Source: a virus
Virus record (IMG/VR): IMGVR_UViG_3300040806_001299
Span: 1 to 37,303 of that record
Length of the DNA stretch: 37,303 bases
Strand: one strand, 5' to 3'
Position numbers and translations under genes: made by a program. The notes under the pieces were generated by a model. That model worked only from the letters and a program-made list of their open reading frames with translations, was not told the origin of the DNA and searched no databases. Shown in pieces: positions 16,176 to 23,200 of the stretch; position 1 is the first letter of the stretch; each line of letters begins with the position of its first letter.

Positions 16176-16754
16176 ATGAAACAAGCAAAGCAAAAAAAGT
16201 GCAAGCAATGTAAATCACCATTCACACCATTTAATTCAATGCAGAAAGTTTGTGGCGCTCAGTGCGCCCAAGCTTTTGCTGTATCTGAACGTGAAAAGAA
16301 AGAAGCCAAAGCAAAAAGCGATGAAGTTAAGCGAGTGCGCCAGAAGCTAAAACAGATAAGTATGAAAGATAGGCCAAAAGCCATGCGTGCGGCTCGTGAG
16401 GCGTTTAACGCATTCATTAGGTATCGTGACAAGGATTTACCATGTATAAGCTGCCAGAGGCACCACCAAGGTCAATATCACGCAGGGCACTACAAAACAA
16501 AGGGCGCTCATCCTGAGCTTGAATTCCACGAGGATAATTGTCACAAGCAATGTGCTCCATGCAACAATTATTTAAGCGGTAACATTGTTAATTATCGCCC
16601 CAATTTAATTGATAAAGTCGGACTGGAAAAGGTTGAATGGATTGAAGGTTCTCACGAACTTAAAAAATACACAGTTGATGAGCTATGGCAAATACGCGAC
16701 ACATACAAAGCTAAATTAAAAGAGTTAAAAGCGCTTGACTGTGATATGAATTAA
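16176..16754 (+). CDS. ninG: NinG/Rap-like recombination protein
   Basis: 192 residues from ATG 16176, chosen over the in-frame GTG at 16167 because AGGTGA (16165-16170) is correctly spaced from the ATG. An N-terminal zinc-binding region (KCKQCKSPF ... VCGAQCAQAF) and a central basic helix come first. An HNH-type endonuclease-like core follows (LPCISCQRHH, HAGHYKTKG, NCHKQCAPCNNYLSGN). This matches NinG of lambda, the structure-specific endonuclease that processes recombination branches. It lies downstream of the replication genes, as in the lambda nin region. Confidence 0.92.
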   Translation: MKQAKQKKCKQCKSPFTPFNSMQKVCGAQCAQAFAVSEREKKEAKAKSDEVKRVRQKLKQISMKDRPKAMRAAREAFNAFIRYRDKDLPCISCQRHHQGQYHAGHYKTKGAHPELEFHEDNCHKQCAPCNNYLSGNIVNYRPNLIDKVGLEKVEWIEGSHELKKYTVDELWQIRDTYKAKLKELKALDCDMN

Positions 16755-16770
16755 ATATATATTTCATATC
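16743..16770. promoter_or_regulatory. Inverted repeat before small RHH-like gene
   Basis: GATATGAA (16743-16750) and TTCATATC (16763-16770) are perfect 8-bp inverted repeats around a 12-base AT-only centre that contains the ninG stop. They directly abut the ribosome site AGGAGG (16771-16776). This could be an operator for the downstream protein or an mRNA hairpin controlling its translation. Confidence 0.5.
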
Positions 16771-16781
16771 AGGAGGTAGTA

Positions 16782-16952
16782 ATGGCAAAATATAAACAAA
16801 TAGATTTTCAAAGCGAAGAATTAGTAAAAGCAATCCAGCTTTACGCTGACGAAAACACAGAGGGTAATTTTAATTTAGCGGTTCGCCAGTTATGCAAAAA
16901 TGGCGTTGGATTTAACAAGAAATGCCGGTCACGTTGCCCGGTTGGTAAATAA
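16782..16952 (+). CDS. Small ribbon-helix-helix-like protein
   Basis: 56 residues with a very strong ribosome site (AGGAGGTAGTA before ATG). 'YKQIDFQSEELVKAIQLYADE' then 'NFNLAVRQLCKNGVGF' fits a short strand plus two helices, the RHH fold, and the C-terminus is basic with two cysteines (KKCRSRCPVGK). The adjacent palindrome (16743-16770) supports DNA or RNA binding. Function otherwise unknown. Confidence 0.6.
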   Translation: MAKYKQIDFQSEELVKAIQLYADENTEGNFNLAVRQLCKNGVGFNKKCRSRCPVGK

Positions 16953-16964
16953 ATAGGTGGATGT

Positions 16965-17384
16965 ATGAAATTGATAAAAAACACCCAAAAAGAAGTTAGC
17001 TATAAATATCTGCAAGTAGATGTTGATCCGCGATACTGGGAAGATGCAGAGATTAATGGCGAGTCAGATGAAGAAGGTAGTAACGTTCCGTTTAAAATTG
17101 GCTCTCAGTGGAAGCCATTGATAGATCTTGAAAGTGGCAGTGTTGTTGGTTGGCCTAACGGCGTTACTGCTTCATTTTATTTTAAAGTTTGTGATGCTGG
17201 TGACTATTACCTTTTAGACGAAAGTAAAAATGTTGTTGCAACACACAATAACTATTATGTACCTAACGGGTTACTTTGCTATGGCGATAATGGTTTTGGT
17301 GATTACATTATTTTTTCAGTCGATGAAAGTGGTAAAATTATCGGGTATGAAAAGCCAGATTTAGAGCCAGAACATTGGGATTAA
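16965..17384 (+). CDS. Unknown acidic protein
   Basis: 139 residues, beta-rich and acidic, no signal peptide or membrane segment. AGGTGG precedes ATG closely. It contains motif-like 'DVDPRYWEDAEING' near the start. No family recognised. Confidence 0.7.
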   Translation: MKLIKNTQKEVSYKYLQVDVDPRYWEDAEINGESDEEGSNVPFKIGSQWKPLIDLESGSVVGWPNGVTASFYFKVCDAGDYYLLDESKNVVATHNNYYVPNGLLCYGDNGFGDYIIFSVDESGKIIGYEKPDLEPEHWD

Positions 17385-17426
17385 AAAACTTCAAACTAAC
17401 ACCAGCTATGCTACCTGAGTTAAAAA

Positions 17427-17864
17427 ATGGCTAAATACAACTTAACAAAAAATGCTGGCGGGGTTTTCACGCCAGCTAGCGACCTAGAAGCTAAGCGCTT
17501 AGAGCGGTTAAAAACTGGTTGTGTGTTTGAGGTTGAGATAGTCCAGCGTAGGAATCCAAAATTCCACGGTAAAGTTTTTGCTTTTTTTAACTACGTTTTT
17601 GAATGCTGGCATCAAGGTCACGAGTTTCATGATGAAGATAAGCAATTTAACGAGTTTAGAAAGCAGTTAACTATACTGGCAGGTTTTCACGATGAGCTTT
17701 ACGATATTGGTGGGAATCTAAAGTTAGAAGCGAAATCACTTGCTTTTGATAAAATGGAGCAAGAAGAATTTGAGCAATGCTATAACGCATTGATACGAGC
17801 TGCAATCGTTAATGTTCCAGCGGTTGCAGATGACGAAAACAGATTATTATCATTTTTTAATTAG
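17427..17864 (+). CDS. DUF1367 family protein
   Basis: 145 residues. The pattern 'LTKNAGGVFTPASDLEAKRLERLKTGCVFEVEI' then 'RNPKFHGKVFAFFNYVFECW' matches DUF1367, a family found in lambdoid and related phages beside replication and recombination genes. Its biochemical role is not established. It lies 9 bases before the SSB gene and may take part in replication or recombination. Confidence 0.82.
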   Translation: MAKYNLTKNAGGVFTPASDLEAKRLERLKTGCVFEVEIVQRRNPKFHGKVFAFFNYVFECWHQGHEFHDEDKQFNEFRKQLTILAGFHDELYDIGGNLKLEAKSLAFDKMEQEEFEQCYNALIRAAIVNVPAVADDENRLLSFFN

Positions 17865-17873
17865 GATATAAAA

Positions 17874-18389
17874 ATGGCATCAAGAGGAATTAATAAGGTT
17901 ATACTTGTTGGTAATGTAGGGCAAGATCCAGAAGTGCGCTACATGCCAAATGGCGGCGCGGTAGCAAATCTTACACTAGCAACAAGTGAAAGCTACAAAG
18001 ATAAAAACACAGGCCAGCAAGTTGATAAAACCGAATGGCACAAGGTTTCCTTCTTTGGCAAGCTGGCGGAAATTGTAGGCGAGTATGTCCGAAAGGGATC
18101 GCAAATTTACATTGAAGGTAAATTGCAGACTCGCAAATGGCAAGACCAGCAAGGTCAAGACCGCTACACAACTGAAATTATTGTTGATGGCTTTAGTGGT
18201 GTTATGCAAATGTTAGGTGGTAAAAATGAACAGGCAAATCAAAACAACCAGCGGCAAAACCAGCAGCAACAAGGAGGCTTTAACAACCAGCAGCAAGGTG
18301 GCTTTAACCAACAACAAAACCAAGGCTTTGCGCCGCAGCAACAGCAAGGTGGATTTGCACCGCAGCAAGGTCAAAGCCAGCAATTTTAA
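17874..18389 (+). CDS. ssb: Single-stranded DNA-binding protein
   Basis: 171 residues. The N-terminal 110 residues are a classical SSB OB fold ([64 protein letters not shown]). A Gln/Asn/Gly linker with about five QQGGF-like repeats follows. The protein ends in GQSQQF rather than the usual acidic DDDIPF tip that binds host repair and replication proteins; only the final Phe is kept. It coats single strands during phage replication. Ribosome site AGGATA. Confidence 0.95.
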   Translation: MASRGINKVILVGNVGQDPEVRYMPNGGAVANLTLATSESYKDKNTGQQVDKTEWHKVSFFGKLAEIVGEYVRKGSQIYIEGKLQTRKWQDQQGQDRYTTEIIVDGFSGVMQMLGGKNEQANQNNQRQNQQQQGGFNNQQQGGFNQQQNQGFAPQQQQGGFAPQQGQSQQF

Positions 18390-18394
18390 TTAAA

Positions 18395-18408
18395 GCGCCT
18401 TCGGGCGC
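18395..18408 (+). other. Stable UUCG hairpin after ssb
   Basis: GCGCC (18395-18399), TTCG loop, GGCGC (18404-18408). No T tract follows, so it is not a standard terminator. It may stabilise or help process the mRNA between ssb and the next gene. Confidence 0.5.
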
Positions 18409-18420
18409 AATAGGTGAATT

Positions 18421-19002
18421 ATGAAATTTAGTGAAATTGTTGAAAAATTAAAACCAGTTTACGCAAAGATTGATGAGCAGCGCTTAAATATTATATTTGA
18501 GTTTTTTATCTTGCCAAAAGAGTGTGAGACGGCTCAGCGAGGCGCTAAGATTATAAAAGACAAGTACGGCATAGTTATTGGTCATCGCCAGCTATCAAGG
18601 TGTTTAAGTGCGTTAAAAAAGATGGGCTACGAAGTCGCTCCGCCGATTAATCGAACAATGACTAAGCAGCAATATATTGATGAGGTCAGTAAAACGTCAC
18701 GGTCATCTATTGAGGTTATAACTGCAATCTACAGCAATCTAGCTAGTAACACTCGCAAGAGTAACCACTTAATGGCTAAGTCTCTAAGTACAGATACAAA
18801 GGAGTTTAATGTTCAAACTGTCAAGAATATTAACCATCTTTTCATTGGTTTGGGATTAAAAGTTAAACCAGTTAGAAATCAAAAATTGGACGGCGTAAAA
18901 GGGCGAAAGCTTGGAACTGTTGAAGGTGATGGCGTTGTTAGATGGAATCCAGAGCACAAGCTAATGCCAGAAGCATTTAAGCATCTTGATAATGCGTGGT
19001 AA
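18421..19002 (+). CDS. Unknown protein with HTH-like N-terminus
   Basis: 193 residues, site AGGTGAATT before ATG. Residues 38-72 (AQRGAKIIKDKYGIVIGHRQ ... SALKKMGYEV) look like a winged or helix-turn-helix region, and the middle is basic. The C-terminus, RWNPEHKLMPEAFKHLDNAW, shares the 'WNP ... K-H/N-L ... W-stop' ending with the next gene and the mini-ORF at 19760. Possibly a regulator; not identified. Confidence 0.65.
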   Translation: MKFSEIVEKLKPVYAKIDEQRLNIIFEFFILPKECETAQRGAKIIKDKYGIVIGHRQLSRCLSALKKMGYEVAPPINRTMTKQQYIDEVSKTSRSSIEVITAIYSNLASNTRKSNHLMAKSLSTDTKEFNVQTVKNINHLFIGLGLKVKPVRNQKLDGVKGRKLGTVEGDGVVRWNPEHKLMPEAFKHLDNAW

Positions 19003-19007
19003 TAACT

Positions 19008-19319
19008 ATGAATCGTTTAGAGGCAATAGAAAAGGCGGCAGGCAAAAAAGGTAATGAGCTAATAGCTGAATTTGTTTTTGATGTATGCGTTGACCGCCCT
19101 GAACGATTATCCACGGCAGAGATAGTAGATAGACTTGAGTGCGTTGATGTATTCACTAATAAAGAAACCGTAAATATATTTATCAGGAAGTATATCGAAT
19201 ACGGCTTTTGCGTTGGTGAGCAACCAGAGACTAGAGATAATGATTTTACTGGTTCATTAAACTGGAATCCAAAACCAATAAACTTCTCTGGTATTAAAAA
19301 CTTAAAAGGAACATGGTAA
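19008..19319 (+). CDS. Unknown protein, shares C-terminal motif
   Basis: 103 residues from ATG 19008 (an in-frame GTG at 18996 would overlap the previous gene; neither has a clear ribosome site). Helical, with a possible winged-helix region (STAEIVDRLECVDVFTNKETVNIFIRKYI). Ends NWNPKPINFSGIKNLKGTW. The last codons (AAA GGA ACA TGG TAA) supply the AAAGGA ribosome site of the next gene. Confidence 0.6.
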   Translation: MNRLEAIEKAAGKKGNELIAEFVFDVCVDRPERLSTAEIVDRLECVDVFTNKETVNIFIRKYIEYGFCVGEQPETRDNDFTGSLNWNPKPINFSGIKNLKGTW

Positions 19320-19763
19320 ATGAGTGATTTAAATATAAAACCAATTTTGGAATGGTTTCAACAGGCAAAGCCAGAGCCAGACATTGAGGACATCTGCGTT
19401 CAAATTGGTTGTCATTATGAAGAAGTTGCAGAGATGTCTGAATCTTTTGGGTGTTATGGTTTATCTAGTCATATCTCGCAAATATCAAATCAATTTAAAG
19501 ATAGATATAGCGGAATGGTTTACAAACTTGATTGCAATAATGATTTTAACAGAGTTAAGGTTCTTGATGACTTATGCGATCAAATTGTAACTGCAATCGG
19601 CGTGGCTTATATGCTTGGTTTTGATATTGAAAAAGCGCTAGCAGAAGTTAACCGCTCTAACTGGTCTAAGTTTGTTGATGGCAAGCCTGTATTTAACGAG
19701 CAAGGCAAGATTGCAAAACCTGATAGTTATTCGCCACCTGAATTAAAGGAGTTTATCAAGTGA
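19320..19763 (+). CDS. MazG-like nucleotide pyrophosphohydrolase
   Basis: 147 residues. 'CHYEEVAEMSES' supplies an EExxE metal-binding motif near residue 35-40. 'VLDDLCDQIVTAIGVAYMLGFDIEKALAEVNRSN' with '...GKPVFNEQGKIAKPDSYSPPEL' is the typical C-terminal half of MazG/PRA-PH-like phage enzymes, which hydrolyse (d)NTPs to monophosphates or lower (p)ppGpp-related stress signals. In phage it likely clears damaged or modified nucleotides, or dampens starvation responses. ATG follows the TAA of the previous gene. Confidence 0.78.
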   Translation: MSDLNIKPILEWFQQAKPEPDIEDICVQIGCHYEEVAEMSESFGCYGLSSHISQISNQFKDRYSGMVYKLDCNNDFNRVKVLDDLCDQIVTAIGVAYMLGFDIEKALAEVNRSNWSKFVDGKPVFNEQGKIAKPDSYSPPELKEFIK

Positions 19764-19816
19764 ACCCAAAGCCGTTAACTAAAAATCAATTTAAACATTT
19801 AAAGGGAGCTTGGTAG
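19760..19816 (+). CDS. 18-codon mini-ORF sharing the KxLKxxW ending
   Basis: GTG start overlapping the previous stop (GTGA), then NPKPLTKNQFKHLKGAW and TAG. The ending matches those of the two genes upstream of the MazG-like gene. Its final codons (AAG GGA GCT TGG TAG) contain the ribosome site for the GTG start at 19816. It may be a translated coupling peptide or the surviving tail of a lost gene. Confidence 0.4.
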   Translation: MNPKPLTKNQFKHLKGAW

Positions 19817-20208
19817 TGAAGCGAATAAACATTAAAACGATGCACTTGCCAGACTGTACTGTAGGTGTACTGTCTTTTTGCGGATTGCGGTTATTCACTC
19901 TTGAATTGCCATGGATTGATAATGAAAAAAATGTGAGCTGCATACCTCGCGGAATTTACAGGGCGTACATTAGAAACTCACCAGCTAATGGTTACGTTTT
20001 AGAGCTTCTAGAAGTGCCAAACAGAACTCACATTCAAATTCACTCAGGCAATTTCACTCATCAAATAAAAGGCTGCATACTTGTTGGTGATTCTATAAAA
20101 GATATAAATCAAGATGGTGTGCCAGACGTAACAAACAGCAAGACCTCACTTGCTAAGCTGTTAAATAAAATTGGCATTGATGAGCAGGTCGAAGTTTGCA
20201 TTGAGTAA
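19816..20208 (+). CDS. DUF5675 family protein, candidate lysis-associated cell-wall protein
   Basis: 130 residues from GTG 19816, supported by AAGGGAG at the correct distance; the TTG at 19810 is less likely. 'LFTLELPWIDNEKNVSCIPRGIY', 'EVPNRTHIQIHSGNF', 'KGCILVGDSI' and 'INQDGVPDVTNSKTSLAKL' match DUF5675, widespread in phages and of unproven function. The order CIPxGxY ... IHSGN ... GCI recalls L,D-transpeptidase (YkuD) enzymes. The gene occupies the endolysin slot just before a small membrane protein and a holin, and no other endolysin is visible. A cell-wall role is inference. Confidence 0.72.
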   Translation: MKRINIKTMHLPDCTVGVLSFCGLRLFTLELPWIDNEKNVSCIPRGIYRAYIRNSPANGYVLELLEVPNRTHIQIHSGNFTHQIKGCILVGDSIKDINQDGVPDVTNSKTSLAKLLNKIGIDEQVEVCIE

Positions 20209-20227
20209 ATATAGAGAGCGTGAAAAA

Positions 20228-20350
20228 ATGCTAGTTAAGCAATATAGAAACAAAAAGACAAAGCAGAGTAAGTTTAAATTTACTTTGTTTTGCATCGCGG
20301 CTTTTGTTGTTGTAAGCCTGGTTGTTTTATTTGGGTTTATTGGGGGTTAA
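20228..20350 (+). CDS. Small single-span membrane protein in the lysis region
   Basis: 40 residues: a basic N-terminus (VKQYRNKKTKQSKFKF) then one membrane span (CIAAFVVVSLVVLFGFIGG). The N-in topology predicted by the basic residues and the position two bases before the holin suggest a lysis accessory, for example a pinholin- or antiholin-like protein. No family recognised. Confidence 0.6.
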   Translation: MLVKQYRNKKTKQSKFKFTLFCIAAFVVVSLVVLFGFIGG

Positions 20351-20352
20351 AT

Positions 20353-20853
20353 ATGGACTGGAAAAACACACTAAACAGCATTGCACCGACAATAGCCACA
20401 GCTTTAGGTGGGCCATTAGCTGGTGCTGCTACAAAGTTTATTGGTGATAAGTTGCTAGGCAATGAAAATGCAAGCGAGCAAGATATTAGCGATGCTGTAT
20501 TGAGTGCTAGTTCCGCTGACTTAGCCAAGCTAAAGCAAATGGATTTAGAATTCAAAGCTGAAATGAAAAAGCTTGATGTTGATGTCTTTGAGATTGAAGC
20601 AAAAGACAAGCAGGATGCTAGAAAGAATCACAAACGCTCTAACATGCCAGCAATTCTTAGTATTGGATTAACGGTTATAGTTTGCGTGATTGTATTCTTA
20701 TTGTTTTGGCTAGAGCCGCCAGAGGGTGCGCGTGAGGTGCTTTACATGCTTCTTGGTATGGTACTGAAAGAATGGGGCGGTTCAATGCAATACTGGTTTG
20801 GTACAACTCGAAGCAGTAGTGATAAGACAGAGTTAATAAAAGGTTCAAAATGA
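20353..20853 (+). CDS. Holin, 3-TM family (GTA_holin-like)
   Basis: 166 residues from ATG 20353 after a GGGGG site; upstream in-frame sequence belongs to the preceding small gene in another frame. The N-terminal amphipathic or hydrophobic 'TLNSIAPTIATALGGPLAGAA', a helical charged middle (EIEAKDKQDARKNHKRS), the membrane span 'MPAILSIGLTVIVCVIVFLLFWL' and a third hydrophobic 'VLYMLLGMVLKEWG' match the 3-TM holins named after gene transfer agents. It forms the membrane lesion that triggers lysis. Overlaps the next gene by 4 bases. Confidence 0.8.
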   Translation: MDWKNTLNSIAPTIATALGGPLAGAATKFIGDKLLGNENASEQDISDAVLSASSADLAKLKQMDLEFKAEMKKLDVDVFEIEAKDKQDARKNHKRSNMPAILSIGLTVIVCVIVFLLFWLEPPEGAREVLYMLLGMVLKEWGGSMQYWFGTTRSSSDKTELIKGSK

Positions 20854-21026
20854 GCGATAACGTAGAAAGTGTAGACTTTGGCGTAAAGACTGGTGCAGTT
20901 GCAGACTTTGAGCGAGAAATGGAAAAGGTTATTTGGCAATACGCAGAACATATGACAGTAGCGGAGTTGCTTGGAACGATAGAGTGTGTAAAATACAAAG
21001 TAATCAACACCATTGACTACTGTTGA
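20850..21026 (+). CDS. Small acidic protein after the holin
   Basis: 58 residues, no membrane segment, acidic, ends TIDYC. The start overlaps the holin stop (ATGA) and the terminator at 21053 follows, so it closes the lysis operon. Function unknown. Confidence 0.65.
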   Translation: MSDNVESVDFGVKTGAVADFEREMEKVIWQYAEHMTVAELLGTIECVKYKVINTIDYC

Positions 21027-21052
21027 TGTCCTAAAAATATACTTGATCAAAC

Positions 21053-21079
21053 AAAGCGCTGCGCTAACAGCGCTTTTTT
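21053..21079 (+). terminator. Terminator of the lysis operon
   Basis: AAAGCGCTG (21053-21061), 6-base loop, CAGCGCTTT (21068-21076), T run to 21079. A strong 9-bp stem. Confidence 0.88.
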
Positions 21080-21080
21080 A

Positions 21081-21110
21081 TTGCACAAAATAAAGTTGCA
21101 ATGTTAAATA
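21081..21110 (+). promoter_or_regulatory. Promoter with extended -10
   Basis: TTGCAC (21081-21086), 18 bp, TAAATA (21105-21110) preceded by TGT. It lies just after a terminator and upstream of the clamp-like gene. An overlapping alternative uses TTGCAA at 21096. Confidence 0.5.
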
Positions 21111-21159
21111 TATAGGTATACACTCAGTAAAAATACACAATAAACAAACAAGGTGAATT

Positions 21160-21708
21160 ATGAAAATAGATACGTGCAAATTGAGAGCTGCGGACGCATT
21201 TAGAGCGAAAGGCGATATTAGGAATTACTTAAACGGAATTAGAATAAACAATAATTACATACAAGCAACAAATGGGCATATTGCAATACAAATGGATAGC
21301 GGAGTAAAAACAAGGCTTGACGTTATCGTTAGGTTTAAAGGGAAAATCCCACCCAAGTCTCAAAAAACAAAGCTTGAGTTTAGTAAGGGTAAAAATATTG
21401 CATACCATTATGATTCGCTAGGTGAGTTAATATCAGCTCAGGTTTTTGATATTGAGGATGGTAAGTACCCGCAATTTGAAAGAATAATTCCTGAAAAAAT
21501 GGTTAAAGGTAGCCAATTCCCACCGCTAAATATAGATTACATGGCAGTAATAAAAAAAGCTTTTCCAAGAGAAAGTTTCATGGCTGTTAGGCCTATTAAT
21601 TACGATAAAAACAAAGCGGTAATTTATGAAGTGACAGAGTTTCAAAAGCACCTTTACGGAAACCCAGTTATCATAATTATGCCTACTAGATGGGTGATGA
21701 ATAAATGA
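21160..21708 (+). CDS. Short sliding-clamp-like protein (DnaN-related)
   Basis: 182 residues, half the length of a bacterial beta clamp (about 366). 'YLNGIRINNNYIQATNGHIAI' (23-43) matches the clamp repeat pattern of a strand pair ending in A-T-D/N-G-H. 'FDIEDGKYPQFERIIPE' (96-112) is the DGKYP ... IP motif, and the C-terminus 'NPVIIIMPTRW' resembles the 'IMPMRL' end of DnaN. It therefore seems to hold one to two clamp domains. It could form a phage clamp by oligomerising or interfere with the host clamp (inference). AGGTGAATT site before ATG. Confidence 0.65.
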   Translation: MKIDTCKLRAADAFRAKGDIRNYLNGIRINNNYIQATNGHIAIQMDSGVKTRLDVIVRFKGKIPPKSQKTKLEFSKGKNIAYHYDSLGELISAQVFDIEDGKYPQFERIIPEKMVKGSQFPPLNIDYMAVIKKAFPRESFMAVRPINYDKNKAVIYEVTEFQKHLYGNPVIIIMPTRWVMNK

Positions 21709-21881
21709 CACCATCACAATACATAAAATCAAAAACCAGCCACCTAAAAGCTAACGTAACTATTCAAATGGTAGCTGATAGCGTAGATAAAAGCCGTCAA
21801 ACGGTGGCTAACTGGTACAAAACAAACCCCAAGCTATTAGATGCTTGCATATTAAAAACAATTAAAGATTTAAGTGAGTGA
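21705..21881 (+). CDS. Small HTH DNA-binding protein
   Basis: 58 residues. 'VTIQMVADSVDKSRQTVANWYKTNPKLLD' is a clear helix-turn-helix with the recognition helix 'SRQTVANWYK'. The start overlaps the clamp-like gene stop (ATGA). Probably a Cro-like or MerR-less phage regulator; the operator is unknown. Confidence 0.7.
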   Translation: MTPSQYIKSKTSHLKANVTIQMVADSVDKSRQTVANWYKTNPKLLDACILKTIKDLSE

Positions 21882-21884
21882 ATT

Positions 21885-21935
21885 ATGATTAACTGGCTAA
21901 TAACTAACATGCTAATGGGTGGATATGATGAATAA
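21885..21935 (+). CDS. Possible 16-residue leader peptide
   Basis: MINWLITNMLMGGYDE, starting 3 bases after the previous stop and ending inside the start region of the next gene. The small size makes it uncertain; overlap on both sides and 'GAATT' before ATG favour translation. Confidence 0.3.
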   Translation: MINWLITNMLMGGYDE

Positions 21936-22185
21936 GAACGCAATTACAGTAATAGACCAAGAGCTTATTGATAATATTGAATTATCAATCAATAGAAATG
22001 ACGGCTATTTTGATAGCTCAAAAGTAGAAGAACTGATTACCATGGCTAAAGACCTAATAGAGATTAACGAAGAGCTAACTAAGCGTGAGCAGAAGGTGTT
22101 AAGTTTAATTAATGATGGCTCATGGAATGGATATAACGCAGTTGATGTTATTGATGCTCTAAATGTAATTTTAAAAGGTGAATAG
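21925..22185 (+). CDS. Unknown small acidic protein
   Basis: 86 residues from ATG 21925 (ATG 21928 is equally possible; the GTG at 21919 lies within the GGGTGG ribosome site and is unlikely). Helical and acidic, with 'VEELITMAKDLIEINEELTKRE'. Stop 22183-22185 is followed closely by the next gene. No family recognised. Confidence 0.6.
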   Translation: MMNKNAITVIDQELIDNIELSINRNDGYFDSSKVEELITMAKDLIEINEELTKREQKVLSLINDGSWNGYNAVDVIDALNVILKGE

Positions 22186-22187
22186 TA

Positions 22188-22385
22188 ATGAATGATGTGG
22201 AATTAAGCCCAAAGCTTGATAGATTGTTTGATGATAATACTGTTGATAACGACTTTATTGCTCATCCTGATTTTGTTTACGATAAATTGCTAGAGCTAGA
22301 GTGTGAAATCAAAAAACTCCAAGCTGAAAACGCAGAGCTTAAAAAGCAACTTAGCGAAGCGTATAAACACACATTTCAAGTGTAG
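22188..22385 (+). CDS. Small leucine-zipper-like protein
   Basis: 65 residues. The C-terminal half (KLLELECEIKKLQAENAELK) is a parallel coiled coil with Leu/Ile heptads. AAGGTGAATAGTA precedes ATG. Likely a dimer; function unknown. Confidence 0.6.
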   Translation: MNDVELSPKLDRLFDDNTVDNDFIAHPDFVYDKLLELECEIKKLQAENAELKKQLSEAYKHTFQV

Positions 22386-22429
22386 CGAAAAAGCCTCTTA
22401 ACGGGGGTTTAACTTAAAAGGTGAATATC

Positions 22430-22636
22430 ATGAGCGATAGAATCTCAATCAACAACAAACCATGTAAATATAGATTCAATTACGAAAGGTTTAAATTTGC
22501 TTACAATACGGCAGGTGAATTAGCACAGTTGATTTATGCTAATTGCAAGGTTGTGGAAAACCCATATGAACCACAAACAAGCGAGTATGAAGAATTTAAC
22601 GAGACTATTTACTCACTTCAAAACAAATCCTATTAA
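22430..22636 (+). CDS. Unknown small protein
   Basis: 68 residues from ATG 22430, chosen because AAGGTGA (22417-22423) is ideally spaced; the in-frame GTG at 22421 lies inside that site. Soluble, Tyr- and Asn-rich. No family recognised. Confidence 0.6.
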   Translation: MSDRISINNKPCKYRFNYERFKFAYNTAGELAQLIYANCKVVENPYEPQTSEYEEFNETIYSLQNKSY

Positions 22637-22661
22637 CTAGGCTTTAACTTTAATATATAAT
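22633..22661 (+). promoter_or_regulatory. Promoter of the membrane-protein cluster
   Basis: TTAACT (22633-22638), 17 bp, consensus TATAAT (22656-22661), 18 bp before the ATG at 22679. Confidence 0.55.
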
Positions 22662-22678
22662 AAAGAGGATTTTAACTA

Positions 22679-23200
22679 ATGGAGATTGAAGCATGGGCAC
22701 AGGCTCTCAGCGTCCTCGCGACGAAGGCGACAAAGATAAAAAGTAATATCATCAATGATGATTTAATATTTTACTCGCTCTATGTGCTAGTAATGGCTAT
22801 TGGGGCGAGGTTTAAAATAGAAACTGCAAAACCTTCAAAAGTCCTACCGTTAGTTTTATCCCTTTTATTTTGCCAGCTTGCGTATACGTTAATGCTCAAT
22901 GAAAAAGAATCAAACTACTACATAATAACTACAATGTTTTACGTGCAAGCAATGTTTTACTATTCTAAGCTAAATTTAAAAACAGCAATAGCTTGTGCTA
23001 TCATGGCGTTATATCTTTTTACAATGTCACGGGAAGCGGCCTATTATGAGAATTATGGATCATCCTTTAGCGATGTACTTCACGATTCTTATTGGATGGT
23101 TATATTCCTACTTCATTGTATTATCTGCGCTTCCTTTTTTTCTAGACGTGAATACAAGAGAGCTTACATGGGGCTGCGTTCATGTGTACGTGGCACTTAG
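22679..23200 (+). CDS. Polytopic membrane protein of unknown function
   Basis: 173 residues with four or five hydrophobic segments: IFYSLYVLVMAIGA (about 35-50), VLPLVLSLLFCQLAYTLML (about 57-75), YYIITTMFYVQAMFYY, TAIACAIMALYLFTM and MVIFLLHCIICASFF. The C-terminus is basic. The last 155 bases also encode the membrane protein of the next gene in another frame. Possibly a lysis or host-membrane protein; no family recognised. Confidence 0.6.
   Translation: MEIEAWAQALSVLATKATKIKSNIINDDLIFYSLYVLVMAIGARFKIETAKPSKVLPLVLSLLFCQLAYTLMLNEKESNYYIITTMFYVQAMFYYSKLNLKTAIACAIMALYLFTMSREAAYYENYGSSFSDVLHDSYWMVIFLLHCIICASFFSRREYKRAYMGLRSCVRGT

Noticed and set aside
22385-22420. A terminator after the leucine-zipper gene
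   Set aside because: CCTC and GGGGG can pair only weakly and the flanking A and T runs do not align; no convincing stem.
22995-23045. The extended N-terminus of the overlapping membrane gene from 22995
   Set aside because: It lies deep in the upstream gene and lacks a ribosome site; ATG 23046 is better placed.
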